A stretch of 63,482 bases of DNA from JBKEDC01 sp047972995 (GTDB lineage: Bacteria > Bacteroidota > Bacteroidia > Bacteroidales > Prolixibacteraceae): contig JBKEBD010000014.1 in assembly GCA_047972995.1 (NCBI GenBank), positions 1 to 63,482 of the forward strand. Direction: 5' to 3'. The notes under the pieces were generated by a model that was not told the DNA's origin, ran no database searches, and worked only from the letters and a program-made list of their open reading frames with translations. The position numbers and the translations under genes are program-made. The number at the start of each line of letters is the position of its first letter. The first letter of the stretch is position 1. Below are positions 34,161-43,633 of this stretch, one piece after another.

Positions 34161-34346
34161 AATACAAAAATAGGATTCGTATATTTTGAAATGCAACTAT
34201 TCCTCGTAGGGGATTAGTCTCAATCATTAAGATTGAAGCCCGATGGGCTAATTACCCACTACAAACAACATTGAGCCATTTTTATTTTGATGTGGTTGCC
34301 CTAACTGTCAATGGAATTTAAGCAAAACACATCAAAATAAAAACCT

Positions 34347-34354
34347 TACCTTTG
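34347..34354 (+). promoter_or_regulatory. candidate -7 box for lysC
   Basis: TACCTTTG fits TAnnTTTG. The start would be near 34361, about 90 nt before the ATG at 34452. It lies 70 bp outside the right end of the mosaic element, so the insertion did not remove it. The -33 region is poor. Confidence 0.4.
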
Positions 34355-34451
34355 CAAGAGATAACTGTTTTCAGGCGATAAGTTTGCCAACAGTGCAAAT
34401 GAATAAAAGATTGGTTCCGCGTTCAAGATGACTGGCGCTTAAGAATAAACA

Positions 34452-35687
34452 ATGAAAATATATAAATTTGGTGGTGCATCGGTAAGTTCTGCCGATGCCA
34501 TTCGGAATGTAGCAGAAATCGTAAAATTGGTTAATGGAAAACTTATTGTAGTGGTGAGTGCCATGGGCAAAACAACCAATGCCCTTGAAGTGTTGGTGCG
34601 AAAATATTGCTTGGGTGAAACTTTTCAACAAGAGTTGCAAAGCATACAGAACTATCACCAAGAAATTATGGATGAGTTAGAGCTTCGTAATCGGGAGTTG
34701 CCTGCACAGCAATGGCAGCAATTTTACGAACATTTACAGAAAAAGCCATCGACAAATTTTGATTACGAATACGACCAAATTGTGAGCTTTGGCGAATTGC
34801 TTTCTACGAGCATTGTTTCGGCATTTCTAGAAGAAAACAAGCAAGCAAATCGATGGATAGACATCCGTTCGTGCCTGATTACCGACTCTAATTATCGCGA
34901 AGCTAATGTAGATTGGGAGAAAACAGAAACGTGTAGCAAAACAAAATTTGTGGGCAGCGAGTTGTTTATCACTCAAGGATTTATTGGCGGAACTTCAACC
35001 AGAGAAACCACCACATTAGGGCGTGAGGGTTCCGACTATTCGGCAGCTATTGTTGCAAGTGTGCTTCGCGCCGAGAGCGTAAGCATTTGGAAGAATGTGC
35101 CCGGGGTACTCAACGCCAATCCGCAAGATTTCGATTGCACCGAAAAACTCGACGAACTTTCATATAAAGAAGCCATCGAGTTGGCTTATTCGGGGGCAAA
35201 CATCATTCACCCCAAAACCATGAAACCACTGCACAACAAAAGCATTCCGCTTTATGTGCGCTCGTTTGAAGCCCCCGAGCTAGAGGGAACAATTATTCAT
35301 AGGGTGTATAAAAAGCTACAACTTCCACCAATCTACATACAAAAAGAAAAACAAGCCCTTATTACCTTGCAAACCCTCGACATTTCGTTTGTGAGCGTGA
35401 TGGAATTAGCCGATGTATTTCAGTTTTTCAAAGAAAATCGCATTAAGGTGAACCTCATTCAGCAGGCAGCCGTGCAGATTTCTTTTTGCATCGATGAGCC
35501 CGAGTTTAACATAGAAGAGGTGGTGCATAAACTAAGCCAAAACTTCAAGGTGCTTTACAATAATGGGCTAACCTTGGCCACCATTCGATTCTACGATGAT
35601 GAATCAATCGAACGTATGATTGGTAATCGTACCGTGCTGATGCAGCAGAAAAGTAGAAAAACAATTAAAATGGTATTGCAAGCATGA
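34452..35687 (+). CDS. lysC: aspartate kinase (monofunctional)
   Basis: This 411-residue enzyme phosphorylates aspartate in the first step to lysine, threonine and methionine. It begins MKIYKFGGASVSSADAIRN, where Ala replaces the usual Thr of KFGGTSV. Other marks are VVVSAMGKTTN, FGELLSTSI, GFIGGTSTRETTTLGREGSD and IHPKTMKPL. An ACT region follows from about 300. There is no homoserine dehydrogenase domain. The stop overlaps the next gene by 4 bp (ATGA), an unexpected coupling to a glycosyltransferase. Confidence 0.93.
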   Translation: MKIYKFGGASVSSADAIRNVAEIVKLVNGKLIVVVSAMGKTTNALEVLVRKYCLGETFQQELQSIQNYHQEIMDELELRNRELPAQQWQQFYEHLQKKPSTNFDYEYDQIVSFGELLSTSIVSAFLEENKQANRWIDIRSCLITDSNYREANVDWEKTETCSKTKFVGSELFITQGFIGGTSTRETTTLGREGSDYSAAIVASVLRAESVSIWKNVPGVLNANPQDFDCTEKLDELSYKEAIELAYSGANIIHPKTMKPLHNKSIPLYVRSFEAPELEGTIIHRVYKKLQLPPIYIQKEKQALITLQTLDISFVSVMELADVFQFFKENRIKVNLIQQAAVQISFCIDEPEFNIEEVVHKLSQNFKVLYNNGLTLATIRFYDDESIERMIGNRTVLMQQKSRKTIKMVLQA

Positions 35688-36607
35688 TAGAAATTTCGGC
35701 CATTATCTCCACCTATAACAGAGCGCAATATCTGCCCGGCTTGTTTGAGTCTATTTTGCAGCAAAACATCGATAGCTCGCGCTATGAAGTGGTGCTTGTG
35801 AATAATAATTCCACCGATGACACCGAGGCGCAGTGCCAAGTGTTTATGGCAGCACAGCCAAACTTGCGCGTGAAATATTGTGTGGAAACGCAGCAAGGGC
35901 TATCCTTTGGTAGAAATCGGGGTATTAAAGAATCGGAGGGGAAATACCTCACCTTCCTTGATGATGATGCTGTGCTTACGCCCAATTTCTTTGAGCAAAC
36001 CATTCTTTTTTTAGATGCTCATCCTAAAGTGTCGGCTGTTGGTGGAAAAATTTTGTTGAAATATATCGACCATAAACCCGCATGGTATAATCCATATTTA
36101 GCATCGCTGCTCGGTTTTTTCGATAGGGGCGACAAGCAAGAAGCTTTCACCAATGATTATTTCCGAGGTTCGAATATGTCATTCTGTGCCGATGTGTTTG
36201 TACGCCACGAAGCTTTCAATACGAAGCTTGGACGAGTGGGGCGGCAACTCTATGGCAATGAAGAAAAGGAGTTGTTTTATCGTTTGCAATCTGGAGGTGA
36301 GGAAATGTGGTATGTGCCTACGGCTGTAGTGCTTCATTTGGTGCCTTTCGAGCGCACCACATCGGCATTCATTAGAAAACAAGGCATTGGCACGGGCATT
36401 AGTCAAAAGCAACACGCCCAAGTGCAAGGACATATGGCTGAGGGTATTGCTCTAGGGAAAGAGGTTCTGAAATGGATTGCCACTTTGGGGTTAGCTGTAA
36501 TTTATGCCTTTCAACTAAAATTTGCGGTTTCGCGCATGCTCATTCGCTTTCGCGCATGGGTGAGCTTCGGTATGCTATGCGAGAATACGGCAGCAAAGCG
36601 ATTGTAA
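35684..36607 (+). CDS. family 2 glycosyltransferase
   Basis: This 307-residue GT2 starts ISAIISTYNRAQYLPGLFES. It has the acceptor and nucleotide motifs VLVNNNSTDDT, GLSFGRNRGI and the metal-binding LTFLDDDAVL (a DDD variant of DxD), and an FRGSNMSF region. The C-terminal hydrophobic stretch (about 265-285) could be membrane-associated. It overlaps lysC by 4 bp. Its 3' end overlaps the convergent KpsS-like gene by 33 bp. It probably adds a sugar to a surface glycan, with donor and acceptor unknown. Confidence 0.9.
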   Translation: MIEISAIISTYNRAQYLPGLFESILQQNIDSSRYEVVLVNNNSTDDTEAQCQVFMAAQPNLRVKYCVETQQGLSFGRNRGIKESEGKYLTFLDDDAVLTPNFFEQTILFLDAHPKVSAVGGKILLKYIDHKPAWYNPYLASLLGFFDRGDKQEAFTNDYFRGSNMSFCADVFVRHEAFNTKLGRVGRQLYGNEEKELFYRLQSGGEEMWYVPTAVVLHLVPFERTTSAFIRKQGIGTGISQKQHAQVQGHMAEGIALGKEVLKWIATLGLAVIYAFQLKFAVSRMLIRFRAWVSFGMLCENTAAKRL

Positions 36608-37789
36608 AAATTCGCTTGTAGGTTTTCGCCAATTTCCTGCAATAAATATCTCTTTTTTGAAGTGGGCAATGTAATTTTCCACATCGGTGGCGCTATAAGT
36701 CGAGGGTAGTTGAAGCTTGGTGCTATCTTTCGCAAGCAGCTGCACATTGGGTGCCGACTGATAAAAACTCTCGCCCAAAAGAATCACAGGCTTAGCGGTG
36801 GACACGGCTTGCAAACCCACACTCGAATTTACCGTAATGGTGAAATCGCTCTCCGAAATAAGCCGGTTAATATCAAACTTTTTCAGAAGAAACACCTGTT
36901 TGTTGTCCACAAACTCGCTATAGTCCACTGGTTCTACTTCATCGGGATGCTCCTTTAGCACCACTTGATACCCGGCACGAATTAGTTTTGGCAGGGTGCA
37001 GCGCAGTACCTCATACATACTCTCGTAAGGGCTGTTGAGCACCATCTGCGTGTCGGAATTTACTTGTAGGGGGAAGAAAGCCCACATCTCTAATTGTTCG
37101 GGGTTGAAACTATCTACCGGGGCTTGTTTGAAATTCGTCATTGCTCGGTTTTTTGCTTTATTGCCCTGTAAAGCTTGCCACACAATGCGACGATAATCTG
37201 AACTAAAGAATCGCAGAGCATAGCGCATGATGAGCGATTGCTCGATGTCAATGATAGGTAAGTGTGCTTGGGGTAGATTAGCTTTTGGGAAGTGCATTTG
37301 CATAAATTCTGCCGATGATAGCTGTGCGTATTCCGCCTTGGCATTCACTCCCATGCGGTTCATCTGAAACATTTCGGGGAAATAACCATTCTCGCAAAAG
37401 AAAGTTTTAATGCCCAGTGTCTTGCAAACATCGCTTTCTACATTCATTTCGCCATTGAAAATAATGACTTTCTGCGCCTGAGCCCCTTGAAAAAAAGCTT
37501 TTGCTCGGGTGTAGGCTTCGTTCTTTTGCTTTACCACTTTTTGCACATTTTTCAGTCGATGCAAGCGGCAATATTGCTTCACGATGTTGGAGTTGGCAGT
37601 ATAGAAGTTTTCTACAGCCTCCGCTTTGGGGTAGCTTACCGAGGATATGCCCTCTTGGCGCAGCAAGTGCGAGATGTAAGGATCGGCTTCTGCAAACGTA
37701 ACTTGGTGACTGAAATGTTCTAAGTGCTTAGCCAGATTCACAAAAAGCGAAACAAAGGGTGCTGCAAAAGGCGCGATGACAATATTCAT
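36575..37789 (-). CDS. KpsS/LipB-like capsule polysaccharide synthesis protein
   Basis: I chose the ATG at 37789 (MNIVIAPFAAPFVSLFVNLA). The frame can extend upstream, but that covers the promoter boxes. The 404-residue protein has the Capsule_synth pattern: VIIFNGEMNVESDVCKTLGI, FFPLQVNSDTQMVLNSPY near 270, VVLKEHPDE and ITVNSSVGLQAVSTAKPVI, then LGESFY. Proteins of this family add Kdo-type linkers to glycan anchors. It is convergent with GT2 and divergent from the flippase, so the three look like one surface-glycan unit. Confidence 0.83.
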   Translation of the reverse strand: MNIVIAPFAAPFVSLFVNLAKHLEHFSHQVTFAEADPYISHLLRQEGISSVSYPKAEAVENFYTANSNIVKQYCRLHRLKNVQKVVKQKNEAYTRAKAFFQGAQAQKVIIFNGEMNVESDVCKTLGIKTFFCENGYFPEMFQMNRMGVNAKAEYAQLSSAEFMQMHFPKANLPQAHLPIIDIEQSLIMRYALRFFSSDYRRIVWQALQGNKAKNRAMTNFKQAPVDSFNPEQLEMWAFFPLQVNSDTQMVLNSPYESMYEVLRCTLPKLIRAGYQVVLKEHPDEVEPVDYSEFVDNKQVFLLKKFDINRLISESDFTITVNSSVGLQAVSTAKPVILLGESFYQSAPNVQLLAKDSTKLQLPSTYSATDVENYIAHFKKEIFIAGNWRKPTSEFLQSLCCRILA

Positions 37790-37806
37790 ATTCTCGGGTT
37801 TTGCTA

Positions 37807-37814
37807 CAAAGATA
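37807..37814 (-). promoter_or_regulatory. candidate -7 box for the KpsS-like gene
   Basis: The minus strand reads TATCTTTG, an exact -7 box, 18 bp before the ATG at 37789. The expected start leaves a leader of about 10 nt. It is back to back with the flippase promoter at 37833-37865. Confidence 0.5.
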
Positions 37815-37832
37815 GTAAATAAGAGTTTAGTG

Positions 37833-37865
37833 TTTGGGAATTTTAGAACACTCCGTATATCTTTG
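37833..37865 (+). promoter_or_regulatory. promoter of the flippase gene, abutting its start codon
   Basis: TTTG at 37833-37836, a 21-bp spacer and TATCTTTG at 37858-37865 form a full match to the Bacteroidetes promoter. The expected start (about 37871-37873) falls on the first ATG, so the transcript would be leaderless or the true start lies downstream. Confidence 0.65.
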
Positions 37866-37870
37866 TGCAC

Positions 37871-39217
37871 ATGAAGCAAGAGTTACTTTCCCTTAAATAT
37901 TGGCAACAACAATTTGCTGCGCTAGGCATGAAGCAGCAGGGCATTATTAAAAATGCGGTGGCATCTACTATGGTGCGTGTGGCAGGTATGGCAGCCACCA
38001 TGTTGTTTAGTATTTTCTTGGGGCGCACATTGGGTGCCGATGGCATGGGGGTGATTAACCTCTCCAACCGCATAGTGTCGCTCTTGCTTGTGGTGGTGCT
38101 TTGTGGTATTCCTACAACCTTAATAAAAAACATTTCCATTGCTTTTGCCAAGAAAGATTGGTTGGTGGTGAACAATAGTATGTTTACGGCAAAAATCATT
38201 ACAGCTGTTTTTTCGCTGTTTTTTCTAGTTTTAGGAATGCTGATTTCCGACTGGTTTTGTGTGGAAGTTTTCAACGAACCTCGCTTGCGTATTCCGCTTA
38301 TTGTGGCGTTGGTTTCGCTTCTGCCTCAAGCCTTATCGCGGGTTTATGGGTCGGGCTTGAACGGATTTCATAAAGTGTGGCAGTCGAATTTGGTAGACAA
38401 TACCTTGGCTTCGTTCTTTGTGTTGCTTGCGCTACTGTTCATGCACTTGGCAGGGGTGGAAATTAGTATTTTGAATGTGGCAGTGGTTTATGCCATAAGT
38501 AAGGTGTTTGTGGCTTTGCTGGTGAGTATTTATTGGCGCCGTATTATTCGTGCTCGTGTTGTAGAACGTCCGCAATTGCAAGCCCGACAAATGCTCCGAA
38601 TGTCGCTGCCTTTCTTTGTAAGCTCGGCGGTGTCGGTCATTGCGCTAAATTCTGATGCCGTAATGATTGGTTGGCTGAGCGATTCTACGCAAGTGGGACT
38701 ATATGCAGCAGCCATAAACCTAGCGTTACTCATTAGTTTCTTTTTGAATATAGCCAACGCAGTGCTTAATCCGCACATTGCATCATTCTATGAGTCGGGC
38801 AAGGTGAAAGAATTAGAGCGCATGGTGCAGCAGGTTACATGGGTGCTTAGCGTGCTAGGGGGAGCCAGTTTGCTGTTGTTTGTTCTTTTGGGGCAGTTCA
38901 TTCTTTCCCTTTGGGGAGAGGAGTTTAAGGCTGCTTATGCCATGTTGGTCATTCTAGCTTGTGGTCAGTTTGTGAATGTGGCTACAGGCTGTGTAGGGGC
39001 TTTGCTCATCATGTGCGGACACGAAAAGGTGGAAGCTCGCATTCTACTCATTAGTTTAGGTGCTAACTTGGTGCTGAACTATTTTCTTATTCAACAGTGG
39101 GCTGCATTGGGTGCTGCCATTACCACATCTGTTAGCCTTTCGGTAGGCATGATTTTCCGTGTGGTTTATGTGAAAAAGAAGATGGGTATATCGATGTGGA
39201 GTTTGCCCAAGCATTAA
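37871..39217 (+). CDS. polysaccharide flippase (Wzx/MOP superfamily)
   Basis: This 448-residue protein has about 12-14 membrane segments and the family N-terminus NAVASTMVRVAGMAATMLFS then LGRTLGADGMGVINL. It flips lipid-linked sugars across the inner membrane. The ATG at 37871 is used here, but the promoter ends at 37865. An alternative ATG at 37925 (MKQQGIIKN) matches usual flippase starts and would leave a leader of about 50 nt. It is divergent from the KpsS-like gene. Confidence 0.9.
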   Translation: MKQELLSLKYWQQQFAALGMKQQGIIKNAVASTMVRVAGMAATMLFSIFLGRTLGADGMGVINLSNRIVSLLLVVVLCGIPTTLIKNISIAFAKKDWLVVNNSMFTAKIITAVFSLFFLVLGMLISDWFCVEVFNEPRLRIPLIVALVSLLPQALSRVYGSGLNGFHKVWQSNLVDNTLASFFVLLALLFMHLAGVEISILNVAVVYAISKVFVALLVSIYWRRIIRARVVERPQLQARQMLRMSLPFFVSSAVSVIALNSDAVMIGWLSDSTQVGLYAAAINLALLISFFLNIANAVLNPHIASFYESGKVKELERMVQQVTWVLSVLGGASLLLFVLLGQFILSLWGEEFKAAYAMLVILACGQFVNVATGCVGALLIMCGHEKVEARILLISLGANLVLNYFLIQQWAALGAAITTSVSLSVGMIFRVVYVKKKMGISMWSLPKH

Positions 39218-39240
39218 AATCCACACTCGAAAATTGCGTT

Positions 39241-42200
39241 TTACTTCTGATATTCTCCTGAAAGATAATAGTCGCGGAAGAACTGGTTGTAGTCGTCTAT
39301 GCTTAGCAAACCGCCGTTGATTAACTGGAAGTTTTCGCTGCTAATCATGAAATTGCGATAGCTCACATTACTCAACTCCCGAAATAAACTGCGGTTGATA
39401 ATCGTTTGGCGGAAATAATTCATGCCTAGCGTAGCCCCATTTAGCGATTCTACAATAATTAGTTGATAGTCGCCCGAAATGTCTTGGCGAACTTCCAGTT
39501 TCAAGCCTGCAAATTTGCTGCTATGGAATGCTCGAATATCACGTATGGTATTTGCTACATTAAGATTCTTATCTTTGATAGCAATGACTAGCAGGTGTGT
39601 GGCTTGAGGATCTTTAATGAAACTTGCAGTTGTTGCGTTTTCGGTTGTAGAATCTGCCTGTTGTGCGGTTGGTTCTTCGGCAGGCGTTTCCACTTGCGTG
39701 TTTACCAACACAAAGTTTCCAGTTTCTTTAGGTTCACTTTTCTCTCTAGCCACTTTCTCCATAAGCTCTTCCGATGAAAGAAGTTCCGCATCGGGGAAGT
39801 TGCCTGCTGTGAATTGGCTGTAATGTGACTTGTAGAAACGAAGATATTCGTCTAAATTATTTTGTTCGCTTAGGTAGCGAAGGTTTTCGCTTGAAATAAC
39901 AAAGTTGTTGTAGTCATTGTCGTGCAATTGACGGAATACCTCAGGTTTTCTAATGATGGAACGCAAATAGATTAACGCTTGGTCTTTATCAAGGAATGTT
40001 TTCACCAAAAGCATTGATTCTTGAGCGTTGAGTACGCCAGTTTCAATGTCGAAATCGGTTTTTAGGTAATGGTCGATATTGTAATTTGCTACATCAAACT
40101 TTAGTCTGTTCACATCTATTTCGGCATCGTTGTCGTAAGTAATTACAAAGAAGTGAATAGCATCTCCATTGGTGTTAAATCCTTTGTCGTTGGTTTGTTT
40201 CTCTTCTTGTTGGTAAATTTCTTCCGACAAGTAACCCGAAGCTAGCAAGGCATCATAATCGTTTAGCTTGTTGTCGGGCAGCAATGCGCGAATGTTATCG
40301 GCCAACGAACTTAAGTCCGATTGTGGATATTGTTCGGTGTATTGTGCTAAACTAGCATCGAATGAGGCTTTATCTTTGCTTTTATTTTCGCCAATGAGCT
40401 GAATGAACTTTAAACCCGGAATGATTGCACTGTCGGGCAGCATGGCTAGCGTTTGTTTGGCTTTTTGAGCAGCTGCGGTGTAGTTTCCTTGTTGATATAA
40501 TGCAACTGCCACCTCGAATGAAGCTTCCGACTTGGAACGTTGTTCTTCCAACTCAATGAAATAGTTGGGGTTTATTAAATATTTAGCGTATTTGCTTTGT
40601 GCATATTTTTTCAGAATAAGCTGTTTGTAAGTTTCGGTTTGTCGGCGATTACCCATTTGGGTGTAAGAGTCCCACAACTCGAAATATACTGGTAGTTGAT
40701 ATCTGTTTTCTGCAAATCGTTGAAGCAAATCTTCGTATGTATTTGCCGAACGACCATAGTTCTCGAAATCGTGTTTAAATATGCGCCCTGCACGGAATAA
40801 AGCATCGAGGATAATATCGTTTGATGCTTGCCAATCTTCAGGAGTCTTTGGCATATCTTGCGTGTAGAAGTTTGCATCCATCTGGTTGTTCACGCGCGGA
40901 GTAGTAGCAGTTATGCTGTCGGTTGCTACGGTGTTGTATTCTTCATCTTCGGTTTTTTCAAACAAATCAACGCCCTTGCTTGATCGTCGCCAATTGTCCT
41001 CTAACCGTCGTTTTCCCCATTGGTCGGTAAATTTTTGTTTCCCAATGTTCACCGTTTGCGGATTATAGAAATACCAAGAGCTGGTGTGTTTTCCGCTGTT
41101 AATTTGGGCATATAGCTGTGCATCGTTGGCTTGCTGTTGTGCCTGAAATTCTTGTAGCTGATTTTCGTTTTCTTTCTGAATTATCCATTGGCTGATGAGT
41201 TGATCGCGCTCGGCATTACCCATGGATGCAAGGCGCTGCAAGCTGTCTTCGCGTTGTACTAACAAAAGATTGTCGGTAAGTCGAATTAAAGATTTGTAGC
41301 GCGATGTGAGTTCAACAAAATCGGGGTGAGAAGAATTTAACACCGTAAAGAGGGTGTCGTAATATGTGCGCGAAGCAATGTAAGCTTCTTGCTGATAGTA
41401 TAAATCGCTCAGGGTGCTGCAGGTGAGCATGAGCTGATTGTCGTTGTCGATGTAAGCTGCTGCCGATTGCTGCAAGAATTGAGCCGCTTCCGACTCGTGA
41501 TGCGTGCGCAGTTCGGTTTGTGCTAAGGCATAATAAATTTGGTCGCGATAGTCTTGGTTTCGTTGTGAGTTTAGTAGTTTGTATAGGGTTTCTTGTACTT
41601 CTGCTATGTTGTCGCCGTTGGCTGATAGCTCGAGAGCGGAAAGCTGTGCACGAAATCGCATGGGGTAGCTTACATTCTGGTGTGCCACCTCTTGAAAGTG
41701 CGTTGCAGCTTTGTTGTTTTGTCCGTCTTGGGTGTAGAGTTGTGCCAAAATATAATGACAGCGTGCGCGTATTTTTTTATTTTTGGTGTTTTGCACGGCT
41801 TGCTCTAGGTGGGCAATGGTTTGGGTGTAGTTGTTTTGCTCCATGAAATAATTGGCAGCAGCTATATCGAAATCGCTGTTTAGCTGTTCGGGGAATTGCA
41901 AGCTACCTTCAATTTCAGCTATAATTTCCTCGGCTTGCTCGGTCATGCCCATGGGGGTGTAGCAACGCAGTAGCCAAATGAGTGATTCGTAGTACACATC
42001 GGGCTGTTCAGGGAATTTACGCAATACATAGTCGAATTCATCGGCAGCCTTAATGTAGTCTTTGAGGTAGTAATGAGCCTTTCCCGACAGAATATAGCTG
42101 TTGTCCACCCAGTTGTTGTATTCTTCTTTATTGGCTAGTTTTTTGTAGGCTTCGCTTCTGTTTTTTCGGCGTTTGGGTTTTGCTGTTATCGAGTGTAAAC

Positions 42201-42501
42201 TGATGAGTTTATTTCCCTTTTCTATGGCATAGCCCATGTTGCTCGCTACCATGTTTTCGGTTTCGGGCAAGCTCGATTTGTAAACGGGTAGCAGTCGAGA
42301 ATAATCGTCTGCTACCTCGGTTTCTATCTTTTTTTCGCCAGCTAAGAGCGCTTCTTTTCCATTGAAGTAAATGTTATATCTCGACACTAAGTTGTGAAAA
42401 TTGCGCGATGTGAATGTATTCTTCTTGGTAGAGCACGAACTGATTAATACGGTGCTCAACAAGAGGAATATATATAGTAGATATGTGTTTTTCTTCTCCA
42501 A
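39241..42501 (-). CDS. porW: T9SS lipoprotein PorW/SprE
   Basis: This 1086-residue TPR lipoprotein has lipobox LISSCSTKKNTF and the SprE-like start FHNLVSRYNIYFNGKEALLA. TPR-rich helices cover about 120-720. The C-terminus contains two related modules of about 100 residues, each with FRxL...NFxISSEN (FRQLHDNDYNNFVISSENL, then FRELSNVSYRNFMISSENF). PorW/SprE links the outer T9SS parts to the motor complex. It ends a minus-strand run with mrp. Its presence supports the CTD cargoes at 25921 and 48738. Confidence 0.9.
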   Translation of the reverse strand: MEKKNTYLLYIFLLLSTVLISSCSTKKNTFTSRNFHNLVSRYNIYFNGKEALLAGEKKIETEVADDYSRLLPVYKSSLPETENMVASNMGYAIEKGNKLISLHSITAKPKRRKNRSEAYKKLANKEEYNNWVDNSYILSGKAHYYLKDYIKAADEFDYVLRKFPEQPDVYYESLIWLLRCYTPMGMTEQAEEIIAEIEGSLQFPEQLNSDFDIAAANYFMEQNNYTQTIAHLEQAVQNTKNKKIRARCHYILAQLYTQDGQNNKAATHFQEVAHQNVSYPMRFRAQLSALELSANGDNIAEVQETLYKLLNSQRNQDYRDQIYYALAQTELRTHHESEAAQFLQQSAAAYIDNDNQLMLTCSTLSDLYYQQEAYIASRTYYDTLFTVLNSSHPDFVELTSRYKSLIRLTDNLLLVQREDSLQRLASMGNAERDQLISQWIIQKENENQLQEFQAQQQANDAQLYAQINSGKHTSSWYFYNPQTVNIGKQKFTDQWGKRRLEDNWRRSSKGVDLFEKTEDEEYNTVATDSITATTPRVNNQMDANFYTQDMPKTPEDWQASNDIILDALFRAGRIFKHDFENYGRSANTYEDLLQRFAENRYQLPVYFELWDSYTQMGNRRQTETYKQLILKKYAQSKYAKYLINPNYFIELEEQRSKSEASFEVAVALYQQGNYTAAAQKAKQTLAMLPDSAIIPGLKFIQLIGENKSKDKASFDASLAQYTEQYPQSDLSSLADNIRALLPDNKLNDYDALLASGYLSEEIYQQEEKQTNDKGFNTNGDAIHFFVITYDNDAEIDVNRLKFDVANYNIDHYLKTDFDIETGVLNAQESMLLVKTFLDKDQALIYLRSIIRKPEVFRQLHDNDYNNFVISSENLRYLSEQNNLDEYLRFYKSHYSQFTAGNFPDAELLSSEELMEKVAREKSEPKETGNFVLVNTQVETPAEEPTAQQADSTTENATTASFIKDPQATHLLVIAIKDKNLNVANTIRDIRAFHSSKFAGLKLEVRQDISGDYQLIIVESLNGATLGMNYFRQTIINRSLFRELSNVSYRNFMISSENFQLINGGLLSIDDYNQFFRDYYLSGEYQK

Positions 42502-42526
42502 GGGAATGTAAGGAAACGGTTTGTAA

Positions 42527-43633
42527 TTATTTTTTACTAGTTTTCACTCGATACGATGGAGCCTTTTGTGCATTTCGTAGCTCCACTTCTCGAATAGTGT
42601 TGGCAGCCAATTTCATAAAGGCTTGCCCTGTTGGGCTATATTCTTCTAATGCCTCAGGTTTACCTTCGTCGCCACCTTCGCGAATGCTTTGTACAATAGG
42701 AATTTCGCCGAGCAATGGAATTTTGAGCTTCTCGGCTAGTTTCTTTCCTCCATCTTTGCCAAAGATATAGTATTTATTTTCAGGAAGCTCTTCTGGAGTA
42801 AACCATGCCATGTTTTCTACCAATCCGAGCACGGGCACATCGATGGTTTTGCTGTTGAACATACTTACGCCTTTCACCACATCGGCTAGTGCCACATCTT
42901 GTGGTGTGGTTACAATGATTGCACCTGTTACAGGCACTGTTTGCACCAGTGAAAGATGAATGTCGCTAGTTCCCGGAGGTAAGTCGAAAAGTAGATAGTC
43001 AAGCTCGCCCCAATCTCCATTGGTAATGAGTTGTTTTAAGGCATTCGAGGCCATAGGTCCTCGCCAAACTAAAGCTTCATCTTTACCCACAAACAAGCCA
43101 ATTGATAACATTTTTACGCCGTGCGCTTCAATGGGGAAGATATATTCCACACCATCGCGTTTTTCGCCAGTGGGCACAGCATCTTCTTGTCCAAACATTT
43201 TGGGCAATGAAGGACCGAAAATATCGGCATCTATAATACCCACGCGAGCACCCGTTTTTGCCAATGCCACCGCTAGGTTAGCCGAAACGGTAGATTTACC
43301 TACGCCACCTTTTCCCGATGACACAGCAATAATGTTTTTTACCCCGGGAAGTATGGGGCGTTCCATATTGTGTAGAGCTTTGGGCGTAATGTTTACCTCG
43401 ATGTCATGACCAAAGGCTGCTGCTAAAGCTGTTTTGCACATGGTGATGACTGTGGGAATGTTTTTGTCGTTAGAGCGTTGAAACACGAGTGAGAAATCAA
43501 TTTTGCGTCCTGCAATTCGAATTTCTTGCACCATTTCCATTTTCACTAAGTCTTGCTCTGAACCTGGATATTTCACTTTGCTCAACACATCGTTGACAAA
43601 CTTGGGTACGATTATTTTGGGTTTATCTGTCAT
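42527..43633 (-). CDS. mrp: Mrp/ApbC-type iron-sulfur carrier ATPase
   Basis: This 368-residue protein has an N-terminal MIP18/DUF59-like domain (about 5-85), then the deviant Walker A SSGKGGVGKSTVSANLA near 105 and DADIFGPSLPKMFG. The DLPPGTSDIHLSLVQ motif is near 215. The family moves Fe-S clusters to apoproteins. The usual CxxC after ENM is absent (ENMAWFTPEELPENKYY), a variant I believe is common in Bacteroidetes. It lies 25 bp upstream of porW. Confidence 0.93.
   Translation of the reverse strand: MTDKPKIIVPKFVNDVLSKVKYPGSEQDLVKMEMVQEIRIAGRKIDFSLVFQRSNDKNIPTVITMCKTALAAAFGHDIEVNITPKALHNMERPILPGVKNIIAVSSGKGGVGKSTVSANLAVALAKTGARVGIIDADIFGPSLPKMFGQEDAVPTGEKRDGVEYIFPIEAHGVKMLSIGLFVGKDEALVWRGPMASNALKQLITNGDWGELDYLLFDLPPGTSDIHLSLVQTVPVTGAIIVTTPQDVALADVVKGVSMFNSKTIDVPVLGLVENMAWFTPEELPENKYYIFGKDGGKKLAEKLKIPLLGEIPIVQSIREGGDEGKPEALEEYSPTGQAFMKLAANTIREVELRNAQKAPSYRVKTSKK

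Larger units (their letters stand above)
33440..34277. mobile_element. non-coding 838-bp mosaic element with MITE-like ends
   Basis: The left tip (33440-33466) contains a 25-bp match to the tip of the 17432-17582 element. The right tip (34252-34277) is its imperfect inverted repeat, ending GAGCC. Just inside the right tip, 34205-34246 is the 42-bp core in reverse orientation. Flanking 8-mers are ATTTTTTT and ATTTTTAT, a possible 8-bp target duplication, though chance is likely in AT-rich DNA. Between the ends are REP-like palindromes, the 33725 repeat and tandem 42-bp units. No transposase frame was found. Confidence 0.5.

Noticed and set aside
33971..34217. Small plus-strand frames in the mosaic element
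   Set aside because: They read through tandem 42-bp repeats and give low-complexity residues in two frames at once, typical of non-coding repeats.
33440..34277. CRISPR-like array because of repeated units
   Set aside because: Only three degenerate units without unique spacers of fixed length, and no cas genes.
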